Of a DNA stretch of 64,000 nt, positions 35,386 through 45,292 are shown in pieces. The notes below the pieces were generated by a model, which searched no databases, was not told the origin of the DNA, and worked only from the letters and a program-made list of their open reading frames with translations. How positions within the stretch are numbered: position 1 is the first letter of the stretch; each line of letters opens with the position of its first letter. Both the position numbers and the translations under genes were made by a program. Source of the stretch: Termitomyces sp. T153 (lineage: Eukaryota; Basidiomycota; Agaricomycetes; Agaricales; Lyophyllaceae); contig JACKQL020000027.1 in the NCBI GenBank assembly GCA_018296165.2, forward strand, positions 62,001 to 126,000. The letters run 5' to 3'.

Positions 35386-36797
35386 GGACCTTCAGAGGTG
35401 TTGGAGAGCTTGGTGGGGGCTCTAGAGTTAGTGTTTGTATGTCTGTAAGGGGGCTTTGAGATTCTTCTGTCTCAGAATGAAGGGCATTGGAAAAGGCAGT
35501 TTCATTTTCTATTGACAGACAAGAGAACCTGTTAGCACCTAGTGACAGAGGCATACACCTCATCTGTCACTTGACTAAAAATCCTCCTCCAGCTCCAGAG
35601 ATGAGGTGCACATGCTGGCTTCCTCTGGAGTCAACTCCAGCATGGACTTGTCTAGTAACGGAGCTCTGGCAGCATCTTTTGCAGCCAAGAGCTGCAGGAG
35701 GAGTTTCTCCTGCTCTACTGTGGAGAGGTAGCATACCTCCAGGCTCAAGAACAGTGCCATGCAAAGTGCCTGGGCTTCTTGCATCTCTGGCACAACAGCA
35801 GGGCCATGCAGAGTTGTTGGGCTGCATCCACATCCATGGGAATCCCCAGTAGTAGGGGATGCGCTGTGGGGGCAGCTGGAGTGAGGGCCAGCACTGGGTG
35901 AGTATGCATGGGGTGGCAGAGGTTGCTGACCAGAGTGGGGTGCAGTGTGGAATGGGGGTGGTGGAGCTCCCTCCATATCTCCATGAGTTGCCATTGGTCC
36001 CAGGCCACCTTATACCATGATGCAATCTTTTCATGGTTGGAGCAACCCTCCACCAGGTTGTCAATGCATTCCACCAAAGCAGGGTGCAAGCCATCCTGGA
36101 AGGTGAGGCATAGTTGGAGGCCATTGAGGTAGGCAGCCTGTTTGACCAGGGCTCGGAACAAGTCAATGTACTCATCCAACATACACTTTCCTTGTCTATA
36201 CTGCTCCCTGTCATGCAGCATTAGTGCCACCATCTTAGTGGGGTCTAATAGGAAAAACTCCACATGAAAGTCCTTCTCAAAGGCAGCCCAGTCCAGGAAG
36301 CTCCCCACACTTCTAGAACAGTGGAAAACTTGCAGCATGTAGGTGGAGGCATGTCTGGTCTTCATGTATGACAGCACCTAGGCTATTTTCAATGTGTTGG
36401 AGTTAAAAGTGTCCCTGCTGAGGTGGATATAGGTGAGGCAAGACTGTAGGAATTGCTCCCCACTAGATTGGGTGCTGTCATATGTGTCTGGCAGCACTGG
36501 ATGAGGGATTCACAGCTATAGAGTCACTAGAGCTACTGGAGTAGGTGCTGCAGCAGGCAGAGCTGGTTCTGCTGCCATGGGAGTGGCAGAATTAGGGCTT
36601 AGGCATTCTAGCAGTGCCTGGAGGGATTGAGAGATAAGATCTGACATCTGATGGAGGGTAGAGAGTTTGGTCATATGGTGGGTGAGAGATGATTGCATTA
36701 ATTGCACCTGGGTCTCTAGGTGGAGCAGGCAAGTCCAGGCTTTGTCCTGCAGGGCTGGGGCCTCCAAGAGTATGTCTGGGTTGGCAAGCTGAGACAT
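35386..36797 (-). pseudogene. Element C Gag (nearly intact N-terminal half)
   Basis: Gag starts at MSQLANPDILLEA (36797). Open frames at 36516-36797 and 35745-36377 (210 aa) cover the capsid: LDWAAFEKDFHVEFF, ALMLHDREQYRQGK and LVKQAAYLNGLQLCLTFQDGLHPAL. A zinc-knuckle region follows (CQRCKKPRHFAWHC). At about 35386-35396 the C-terminal tail jumps directly to RT sequence. Confidence 0.85.
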
Positions 36798-36890
36798 AGA
36801 ACTCTGTGGTGCTTAATCCTGGTGGAGAAGTGATGGATAGCAGCTCAGAGGTTCCTTGCAGCTATGCAGGGCTTCCAGGCCAGGTTTAGG

Positions 36891-36901
36891 AGACTTGTTC
36901 T
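36891..36901 (-). other. Self-complementary primer-binding site, element C
   Basis: Two bases past the 5' LTR edge, the element-sense strand reads AGAACAAGTCT. It is the exact reverse complement of 11 bases in the 5' LTR (37031-37041). Position and spacing match element A, although their U3 sequences differ, so the pairing is conserved. Confidence 0.8.
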
Positions 36902-36903
36902 GC

Positions 36904-37253
36904 TGTAAGGGCAACCTCTGGGGTTGCAGATCAGAGTCACACAGCTAGCAGAGGGAAATCCAAAGTATATTAGCAGAGTAGATGATGATACAAATCAGTA
37001 ACTAATCACCTAGCAGAGGAAAATCTGAAGAGAACAAGTCTAAAGATCCCTGCTGCTTGGCGTGGCACATCAGTGGGCGGCAGAGGCATGGGAACTACTG
37101 TACAGGTGACCAGAGTTACTCCTAATCCTAGGGCAATGGTTGCTGAGGTAATATGGAGATCTCCAGGGTTCTGGAAAGAGCCCCAGAGATGTCAAACAAG
37201 CTGTGGAGGTGCTGGAACCAGTCATGGAGGTTGGAAATGGAAGTCCCCTGACA
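36904..37253 (-). repeat. 5' LTR of element C
   Basis: A 350-bp LTR, ends TGTCAGGGGACTT and CCCTTACA in element sense. It pairs with 32022-32391 and is about 20 bp shorter through small deletions. Confidence 0.92.
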
Positions 37254-37344
37254 GTTGGGGTGAGTTGGGGGAACATTGAAGAGTGCTCTGGGGAGGCAGA
37301 GTGTCCTGGGGGGAGGTCCAGGGGTGTGGGAGTGGGTCATGACA
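37254..37344 (-). repeat. Terminal fragment of element E LTR
   Basis: These 91 bp match the outer end of the D/E LTR (29741-29829), ending GGGTCATGACA. They are followed at once by the target copy ACTGA and resumed copia sequence. Confidence 0.85.
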
Positions 37345-38115
37345 ACTGATGAGGATGTAAAATTTCATTACCAGAGACTTGTTGGTTTGATTTTATACCT
37401 TGCCCTATGCACTTGACCAGATTTGGCTTTTACAGCTATGAGCTATGTCCTTAGGTCAGTTCAACTTGAATCCTTCATGTAAATATCTATTAGCAGCAAA
37501 ATGAGTACTTCATTATCTATTGGGCACTAGAGGATATGCACTGGAGTATCACTTCTTGAGACCACACCTTGATCCTCCTGCTTGCATGATACTTCCTGCT
37601 GATTTTGGTGTGGTAGATGCAGACTGGGCCTCAGATGCTGCTACTCATCAAAGTGTATCAGGTTATGCCTTCTTTGTCTATTTGAGTCTAGTATCATGGT
37701 CCTCAGTAAAACAACAAACGGTTGCACTCTCATCCACTGAAGCCAAATACATGTCTTTATCACATGCAATGTGAGAAGCCTTAGCCATAAGATACTTCCT
37801 CATGTCACTTAATCTCCCAATTCCACATCCTTTTCCAATTTTCTGTGTCAACAAGAGTGCTCTAGATATAGCCAATTCTGATTCAACACTTGATCCAAAC
37901 ACATTGACATTTGTTATCACTTCATATGCCAGCATCTTTGCACAGCTTCCTTCACATCATCATGGTTTTTGCCTACAGATATGGTTGCCAATATCTTGAC
38001 AAAACTGCTTTTCAAAGAGTTACATTACAAACTCATTAAATCTCTTGGTATTGTCTCCATTTCTCAAGTTCTTTTCTCTTTTTACTTTATGTTATATTTA
38101 ATTGTGCCCATTTCG
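37345..38115 (+). pseudogene. Copia element F, RT end and RNase H (broken)
   Basis: Copia RT resumes with the LVGLILYLA-type block, followed by RNase H (37520-37774) with VDADWASDAATHQSVSGYAFF and SLVSWSSVKQQTVALSSTEAKYM. The C-terminal block DMVANILTKLLFKELHYKL (37978-38035) is the usual copia pol end. Stops occur near 37480 and 37772. CpG content changes sharply near 38115, where element sequence appears to end. A 3' LTR is not identified; it may be truncated or have decayed. Confidence 0.85.
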
Positions 38116-38222
38116 TCACTGATGGGGTTGTGTCAGACGGACAGTACTAGTGTGGTCAGCTGGACTACATGGTCACGTGGTTTTGGACTCTGAATGCATG
38201 TCGACGTGGCATTACTTCCTCA

Positions 38223-38398
38223 GTTGATCTCTCTCACTGCAACAGTCACTGAGGTTGTAAGTGCTTCGTCTAACTAAACTTTTTATATACGGACTGATTA
38301 CCTTACATGTAGTTCATTCTCTGTCGTGTAGGCACAATAATCTTAGTTGATCTCTCTCACTGCGACAGTCACTGAGGTTTTCATTCTCTGTCGCGTAG
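38223..38398 (+). repeat. Tandem pair: one copy with, one without, an intron-like block
   Basis: A 34-bp block (38223-38256 and 38346-38379, one mismatch) is followed in both copies by TTCATTCTCTGTCG and GTAG. In the first copy the two parts are separated by 56 bp (38257-38312) that starts GTAAGT, ends TGTAG and holds a branch-like CTGATTA. In the second copy they are joined exactly. Neither copy has a recognisable reading frame. Confidence 0.75.
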
Positions 38399-38419
38399 CT
38401 CTCAGACACGGTCTGGCAA

Positions 38420-38852
38420 GGGCTTATATAGATTCACGGTGTCGTCAAGAAGCACCATTGCTGGCCCTTGACATTTTGTTTTACACATCGCGCCTTGTCA
38501 AAATGAAGGCCACCACGTGCAGACGCGTGCCTGCTCTATTTTTAGTGTAAAACAAAGTCCGAAAAATTACTATTATATTTGTAAATATGCATTTCGCAAA
38601 CCACATTGTTCTGTCAGTGACCTCCTTTGAGTCCATACGTCGCCACTGAAAGTCACCACTGCTCACAAGTACTGCCCAAGAATAGTCAGATGAGTATCTA
38701 TCTTGACGCTGTCGGAAAAACTGAGTGGATAATGGTGCCGACACCGGCCGGTGTGTACTCCTTCGAACGCATATTGATCCATGAGGCAGCCTGAATCGTT
38801 GAGCGGATGTGAGGTTTTCATGGCATACACGTTTTCCCCCGCTTGAATTGTT
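38420..38852 (-). promoter_or_regulatory. Orphan duplicate of an AA9 promoter
   Basis: This block matches the upstream region of the AA9 gene at 43192-44274 (44429-44856) nearly base for base, including the TATA box (minus-strand CTATATAAGCC, 38421-38431). No AA9 coding sequence lies on its downstream side. On the other side it joins a membrane-protein pseudogene at about 38853. It marks a third AA9 copy that was lost, or a promoter carried along by duplication. Confidence 0.85.
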
Positions 38853-39205
38853 GTGTATGGCTTACCATACGCTTTGCTCACATGGGATTATGTTCTCTTT
38901 GCCCCGTGTGACCACATGTTCATGGATTGCATCATACATACTTCAGCATGGCAACTTTCCTTGTGGCGTTCCTGCTTATGTGTTTGGTGAAATCGAACAC
39001 AGTTGTGCGTTGCGTTGTCGCAGTTGCCACGGCGCTGATCTGTGGACTTATCCTATCGTGCATCGTGATGTTCTGGGAAAATTTCCAGTTGCCGAAGGTC
39101 TCCAAAACTATCTGGAATTGCTTGAGGAGGAAGGAGGATTCATCCACAACAAATCAAGATGATTGTCAAGGCGAGACCAAGACAAAGCAGCGAGACTCGA
39201 ACTGA
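38853..39205 (+). pseudogene. Truncated paralogue of the WW/TM gene (last exons only)
   Basis: The sequence encodes a VYGLPYALLTW end of one exon, then, after a block that looks like a decayed intron (the donor GTATGT is altered), ATFLVAFLLMCLVK and GLILSCIVMFWE. These match the final two exons of the gene at 39947-42872. The C-terminal tail is short and charged. Everything upstream is missing and is replaced by the orphan AA9 promoter. Confidence 0.75.
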
Positions 39206-39946
39206 TCCTGAGTACGATCCTGTGAATGTCAACCAGAGAGGTACTCTGCGGATATGGCACTCATGTCTAGCCCATTTCAATCGGTGTGGAGTGGTAAGAT
39301 CACTAAAACGTGCCACACAGCAGTCAGACGAGAACAACATTGCTTAATGAATCCTTCGCTATTTCAGCAGCGTTAATACTTACTTACATAACTTTGATTC
39401 TGACGTGTTTGAACATCGTGATGCATTATAGAATTCACGTGATAAGATACTAAAATGGATCGCCGCGGATGGCGGATGATCGATGACCTCTTGATTCTTC
39501 GAACGCCCGTCAAACTAGGTCAAGTTCTGCCAATCTCCAGAATTCCAGATGTCTCAATTCTTAGTAGAATAATCTCCGGCTTGGAATTCTTCTATGATCA
39601 CTGTGGTCAATGTGTCACCTACTGAAGATACTAAGTACTAAGTGGTTTGTATCTTATGCTTTACTGCGCTATCGAATCAGAATTCTTCGAATCTGCTGCT
39701 GCACCAGTCCTTTTGTGGACATCATTTCCTCAACTCGATGTCAACTTCCTTAGCCTTGTCGTGTGCTCCGCTGTATAGTCACAGTCGCAGGTTATGCTTC
39801 AGAAAGATGCACTATCAAAAGTTTTTCTTGGTAATCCTATACACGACTGATTGAAGTCTTGTGGCCGTGGGCACTTATCACACCTTTGAGGTTCAAAGAT
39901 CACAAACGCACAGCAACTTAAACCTTCAAGAGGTTTCGCCTTTCCC
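39206..39946. other. Intergenic, no gene recognised
   Basis: There are short open stretches only, none with recognisable motifs. CpG is present at a normal level. It should contain the promoter of the plus-strand gene that follows. Confidence 0.4.
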
Positions 39947-42872
39947 ATGAGCCAGATGGCTCTTAATGCTTCCCTTACCCTGCTGTTAAGAACCCTTCGC
40001 GGTACCTTCGCCAAGCACCTTATACAACGTTGCCGTTACTTGGGGACAAATCTATGGCGCTTCTTACAATGGTGTCGCGAGTTCCTATATAGCCGACGGT
40101 GCTCCGCAACTTCACCGTCCCGAAACCCTTTTCACGAATCTTTCGAAGGGAATAAACAGAGATTGAGCAAAGCAATATTAGGACCAGCAGGAAACACGCA
40201 GATACTTCCTTCATCGCGACCAATGGCCAGGTCACAATCCAGACAATCTGGCTGGCGTTGGGCCTCCCACTTATCAATCAGAAGCTCCTCGAGCGATATC
40301 GCCATGGACGTCGTTCCACCATCGGAAAATGATGCGACTTCCATCATGAGCTTTGGGTCTGAGCAAAGGGGAGACGCAATGACAATACACTCGGCGAACA
40401 TAATGTCGAGCCAGACTTATGTAGTACTCCCTCGAGCGAACGGATCCCGGATTTCTTTAGTCCTTCCAGAATGTCCCTCTCTCAGACCAGTAGGCGATGT
40501 TGTAAATGTGGGAGCTAGCGGTACAACAGTTCGCCCCGAGGAAATTTCGGATAGAATCTATCCCCTCCTGCCAACGAAAGTGCCACGATACAAACGAAAA
40601 CGACTTATGTGGGTGATATATCCCGTCCATCTTCCATTCGCTGAAGGATAGTCCTCCAGTAAGGACATAAACGCGACATGCAAAATAAGCGCAAGTCAAA
40701 ACAAATCTTCTCCGTGAGCGCTCAGAACAATCATGACTTTTAGAAGTGAATATTCTGTCATAGGATTGAACTTCCATGTGGATGGAAACAATTGACGCAT
40801 CCTGAAGGCCAGCCATATTTCTACCATGCTGGAAAGGCACGAAAGCTTAATGCCAGGATAATGACATAGTAGTGCTGACCCACCACAGAGGATCATTACC
40901 GAATGTTGGATACGAGACCAACAAATATTTACGATACTTACCGACTTCATCAATGAATTCGAGAGATTCGTTCAATTGCATGACTTGACGCAGCCCGACG
41001 ACGCAGATCTCCTTCTCGAGGTGAACATAGAGGACGGGGAAAATTGGTGCGGATATTACTACGTCAGTGCTTTGAATCACAGGGTATTCTGGCTGGAGCC
41101 TTTTGATATTTCGGAGTACGTGTCTGAAGTTAGAGGAGAGGTTTCTCCTACACACGTCAGTAAGGGACCTATCCTTCGTCTTCTTGCACAGCGGGGCTCA
41201 TCTGTCTAGAGCTGTACCTTGAATACCAGTATTGGTAAGTCTTCTATCATTATCAGGTTGAACATTAATATCAATTGCTGGAAGGTATCACTGGGACTTG
41301 TTCCCCAACGTTTATCCTACCACCGATGGTATCTATGACCTGGTGGCGAATACAATAGCGGACGCCCGTACAGGTGCCCGACGATCTGTCGTTCTCTAGG
41401 AGCTTCAATGTAGCTGATGCCATGTTATATTTCAAGATATACTGAGTAGTAGGACTAGCACAGTCAACTACAGTAGGGAAGACCTGATAGAGATGACTGC
41501 AATCGTGGATGTGATGAGAAGTAAGCTTGTCGATTCCGGCTGTGATACATGATTGAAGAACTTCTTTCAGACAATAAGTTCTTTGCTTCTAATTGGTGCC
41601 TCGGTGTGTTCGAGATATTCCAATTGTTTTGACTATCGCTGACAAGGGATTAATAGGACGTTTCATGCAGCTCATACGTAAGTACATTGAGATTTCCATA
41701 CATTATTGATATACAATGAAAGTTGACGAGATTGCAGTTAAAAACCGGTTCATCAACTACTATGGGGAACGTGGAGCACGCCTAGATTCTTCACAGAGTA
41801 TCTATAGTGACAAGGGCCCCCAGCGAACATGGTGCATTGAGATATTCTCTCCGCTCCTGTTATTCGCGCCGGACGTCCACCTAAAAAGCCTGAATGAACT
41901 CTGGGTCGATCAAGTGACCCCCAAGCGTCGATGCGTCGAATTCTTCATCAAGATGAACGATCAATGGAGAGAACACATTGTTCATGTACGCGGCATAATC
42001 TAGTAGAACATTCATCAGAACTGATTAAAATAAAGGCGTCAATTTTGCTCACTGCGGGTGTTGCCTTTCTTTCGATTCCTTCCAATAATCCATCAAACAA
42101 GATGCCTCTTGCAGCCCAGATTGCGATCTATCTTTCAATTCTAACTAGCTTCATGAGTATGTTTCTTGCACTGATGTTGGTCCGACAACACAAAGCCAAA
42201 GCACGCGACCCTTTAGATGTTCAAGTGTATGTGAGTTGTGTTGACTACTAGTTTTGCTCCAATCATGATTAAGCAGTATTGTTTTTCTCGTACTTATTAG
42301 CATGATTACTTGCATGACCATGCTACCGAGGCACTAGCCATCATGTATAGCTTGCCATATGTTTTACTCGTATGGGGGTATGTTCTCTTTGCATTGTATG
42401 TCTGCATGCTCATATGTTGTTTATCTACGTTAGGATAACAACGTTCCTAGTAGGATTCCTACTCATGTGCTTCGTTAAAACGACGGCGACTGTGCGCTCT
42501 ATCGTCGGTACTGCCACATTCCTGATGTGTGGACTCATCCTATGGTGCATTGTGATGTTCTGGGAAGGAAAATGGGAGCGCAAGTTAGAAAAAGTGTGGA
42601 ATCGGCTGATTGGTACGAAAGAACGGGAGAGGGATTCATCAGCATCAAATCAAAACGGCGAGACCGAGACAAGGCGAGACAACGTCGAGGCGAACCCAAA
42701 TGCCAGTGGAAGCGAGAGCCAAGACAACGCTGAAGTGAACCAAAATGGAACCGGGTCCAGGCATGACGCTGGTCCAACGGAGCAGAATGTTGGCCAGAAA
42801 ATCAAACGATCCTGCTCATGGTTGGTGTCCGCAAGGTCCTGGCGGACCGGCAAGACCAACATCCCTGTATGA
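39947..42872 (+). CDS. WW-motif, multi-exon membrane protein of Agaricomycete type
   Basis: The first exon (39947 to about 40612) encodes a basic, Ser-rich region ending EEISDRIYPLLPTKVPRYKRK. Near 40768-40840 is a WW-like LPCGWKQLTHPEGQPYFYH. At about 40893-41220 comes GYYYVSALNHRVFWLEPFD, and after an intron YHWDLFPNVYP. The exon from 41738 has RFINYYGERGARLD and PDVHLKSLNELWVDQ. Then come membrane segments: ILLTAGVAFLSIP and AAQIAIYLSILTSF; intron 42231-42300; SLPYVLLVWG; intron 42378-42433; TTFLVGFLLMCFVK and GLILWCIVMFWE; and a polar tail. I know this architecture from uncharacterised Agaricomycete proteins. I could not join frames at 40613-40764 or 41986-42021, so it may be decaying. 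Confidence 0.6.
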
Positions 42873-43191
42873 TTGCACGTTCCTTAGCTCTCGCTTCCAG
42901 ATTTGGAAAGCAAAGATTGTGCATTGACCAGACGTCTCCGAGCCTCGAATGGATTACAGAATCGAAGTACGACTGTCTAGGAGACACGAGATGGTTACGC
43001 TCAAGTATTCTTCTATATTACCCGTAACTATCGCTATCGTGAATATTTAATCTACAAGGTCAGCCTATATCATGGGCAGAAAGCCTTACAAGTACACGAC
43101 GCACAGCGTCAAGAGGATGCGTTATAAATAATACAGCAGTAAATGGTGAGATCTTCATGCATTGAATCGTCGTCGCAGAGAGAAGGCATCC
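42873..43191. other. 3' flank shared by the tandem AA9 units
   Basis: No gene is seen. The part from about 43045 resembles 46500-46690, for example the ACAAGTACA(C/T)GACGC(A/G)CAGCGT block, and forms the 3' end of the duplicated AA9 unit. Confidence 0.6.
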
Positions 43192-44274
43192 TTATAAGGA
43201 AAGGGCATGATTGGCAATAAGGCCACGCATTATACGGGAGAGGTGTCGGGGGCGGACGGTAGAAGCGGCTACAGTCAAATTAGAGGAAGAGACCTTCCTG
43301 CTGAGCTTGCATGTACCGCTGCTCTTCGTCGAAGTGGCAGTCGGGGCACTGGTGGTGGCAGTTCCAGAGGCAGATGTCCCTGAGGCAGATGTCCCAGTGG
43401 TGGCCGAACCATTGGACGAGGAAGAGGAACCAGAGACAAAGGCAGCAATGGGAGGGCCAGGGAAGGTGTAAGAGGACCCAGGGTTGAAGACGTCGGGGTC
43501 GAAGATGCCAGGGTCGCTGTCACTGTAAGCACCAGGAAAACTCACGAGCTCCTTGTCTGTGGGTGCACCAGTCTGGCTACCACCGACGGTGAACTGAGAG
43601 CAAGAGGGATAGAATTCGGCGCCACCCATGGAGACTGCTCCTTGGAGAGCGATGATTTCATGACGGATCAAGTAGTTGCCGGGGGCAAGAGTGTTTGGGA
43701 GTGTCACTGTGACGGGCTGGCCGGCCGCTGAAGGATCAAGTCAGATATAGTGATAGATTTATACAACGTATACAGATACTTACGGAGCTCGGCCTGGATC
43801 CACTTGCCACTAGCATCCTGACCTTGTTGATCGATCTTGAACCACTTCGCTTTGGTGGAATCGAACTTGTCGCAAGTCGTACTTCCACAAGAAGCCAGAT
43901 ACGTCATCAATGGACCAGTGTTATGGGGCCACTGAGCAACCAACCTGTCAGAATGAAGTATAACGAAGTAAAGCACAACTCACGTTTCCACCGAATCCAG
44001 AACCCCAAGTAAATTCGAACTTGCTGCCCGGCATTGCGTTGCCGACATCCGCCGCAGGTTGAGGAGCTCCGAACCCACAGTTCATGTCTGGGTTCGTGGC
44101 ACCTTTCACAGGCGATGTGCTGCTGACCAGGCGAATAACAGAGGGATTTTCTTTGCTGTTGACAGTGTTTCCCGGATAGACTTTGCCATCAACGGTGATC
44201 TGGGTTACAAGGCCATGTGCAAGTGCAGAAGTTGCGACGGCGATAGGGAAAAAGATTGAAGATACAAGCTTCAT
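43192..44274 (-). CDS. AA9 lytic polysaccharide monooxygenase, copy 1
   Basis: This secreted copper enzyme family cleaves cellulose and related glucans oxidatively. There are three exons: 43984-44274, 43784-43931 and 43192-43727, with introns of 52 and 56 bp, giving 324 aa. The signal peptide is residues 1-19 (ending SALA). Mature His1 (HGLVTQI) forms the copper brace with His100 in WPHNTGP. His169 (YLIRHEI) and axial Tyr186 (GGAEFYPSC) are present; the usual Gln two before the Tyr is Glu184. After the catalytic domain comes a Ser/Thr/Gly/Ala-rich linker and a basic tail (RPRHLSRIMRGL). There is no CBM1. The intron-1 acceptor is set by the paralogue. The substrate is not shown by sequence. 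Confidence 0.93.
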
Positions 44275-44430
44275 TTTTACTGTAGCAGTGAAGCGCACGT
44301 TGGAGTGGAAAATCAATGAAGGAGTGAGGAGGGAACCTAGTCTTTCGCTCAGCGGGAGACGGAGGCGTATAGCTCGTAAAGTGGTAAAGAAGGTAAAGTT
44401 TTGGTAGTTATTCGGCTTCACCAGCTGAGG

Positions 44431-44440
44431 GCTTATATAG
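44431..44440 (-). promoter_or_regulatory. TATA box of AA9 copy 1
   Basis: Minus-strand CTATATAAGC lies about 157 bp upstream of the start codon. It is conserved with copy 2 (47944-47952) and the orphan promoter (38421-38431). Confidence 0.7.
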
Positions 44441-45238
44441 ATTCGCGGTGTCGTCAAGAAGCACCATTGCTGGCCCTTGACATTTTGTTTTACGCATCGC
44501 GCCTTGTCAAAATGAAGGCCACCACGTGCAGACGCGTGCCTGCTCTATTTTTAGTGTAAACACAAAGTCCGAAAAATTACTATATTTGTAAATATGCATT
44601 TCGCAAACCACATTGTTCTGTCGGTGGCCTAAATCTCTCCTTTGAGTCCATACGTCGCCCACTGAAAGTCACCACTGCTCACTGCCCAAGAATAGTCAGA
44701 TGAGCATCTATCTTGACGCTGTCGGAAAAACTGAGTTGATAATGGTGCCGACTCTGGCCGGTGTGGACTCCTTCGAACGCATATTGATCCATGAGGCAGC
44801 TGAATCGTTGAGCGGGTGTAAGTTCTCATGGCATACACGTTTTTCCCCCGCTTAGATCGTGCCTCCTTTTATCAGCGATTCTGGCTGGGAGATATACAGC
44901 CGATATACGCCCATGATACTTCATTTACGAAAGCTCCAAACGTCTATGTACTCTCATGGTGCCCTCTGGCTGCCACTTCCCCGCAAAAACACGTTTCTGT
45001 GACGCGGTTGAATTGTGCATGATGATATACAAGGTATAAGAAACTCTCTTTCAAGCAAACCGAGCCCGGTGTAGAATACACACGATTTCTTTCACGACGC
45101 CTTGTTTTTTGAATAGACAACAGAGCTCGTACTTTGCGCTCTTGAATTCACCGTATCAAAGATAACTGCGGTTGCTTTCGAACAGAAGGACATCGTCAGG
45201 CTTCTATCTAAATCCCTCATGCACCTTCATCGACGACC

Positions 45239-45292
45239 AGATTCCACATTGTCCAGATTCCACATTGTCCAGGTTTCACATTGTCCAGGTTC
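45239..45292. repeat. Three tandem copies of a 17-bp motif
   Basis: ATTCCACATTGTCCAGG-like units repeat three times in a row with slight variation. The equivalent place upstream of AA9 copy 2 (48779-48796) has a single copy, so this expansion followed the gene duplication. Confidence 0.75.

Larger units (their letters stand above)
32022..37253 (-). mobile_element. Ty3 chromovirus element C, two LTRs, protease deleted
   Basis: C is a minus-strand relative of B with 3' LTR 32022-32391 and 5' LTR 36904-37253. It retains Gag, RT/RNase H, integrase, chromodomain, primer site and purine tract. About 0.9 kb with the protease is missing relative to B. The bases flanking the LTRs (CTTTT on the left, GTTGG on the right) do not match, so there is no target duplication. 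Confidence 0.92.
28777..37344 (-). mobile_element. Element E (D family), remnant inserted in copia F
   Basis: E has a complete LTR at 28777-29829, followed by the family's purine tract and part of the 3' region (29830-30780 and 31868-32021), and ends in 91 bp of LTR terminus (37254-37344). The target duplication ACTGA (28772-28776 and 37345-37349) proves one insertion event into copia RT. Most of the E interior is missing and element C occupies the gap. A separate about 1.1-kb insertion splits its 3' region. Confidence 0.85.

Noticed and set aside
32017..37258. Target duplication flanking element C
   Set aside because: CTTTT and GTTGG do not match.
39642..39854. 70-aa plus-strand frame
   Set aside because: No motif, no homologue in the window and no visible splice context.
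43211..43471. Plus-strand frame opposite AA9 copy 1 (and 46711-46971 opposite copy 2)
   Set aside because: Conserved only because the AA9 linker on the other strand is conserved. It lacks any feature of its own.
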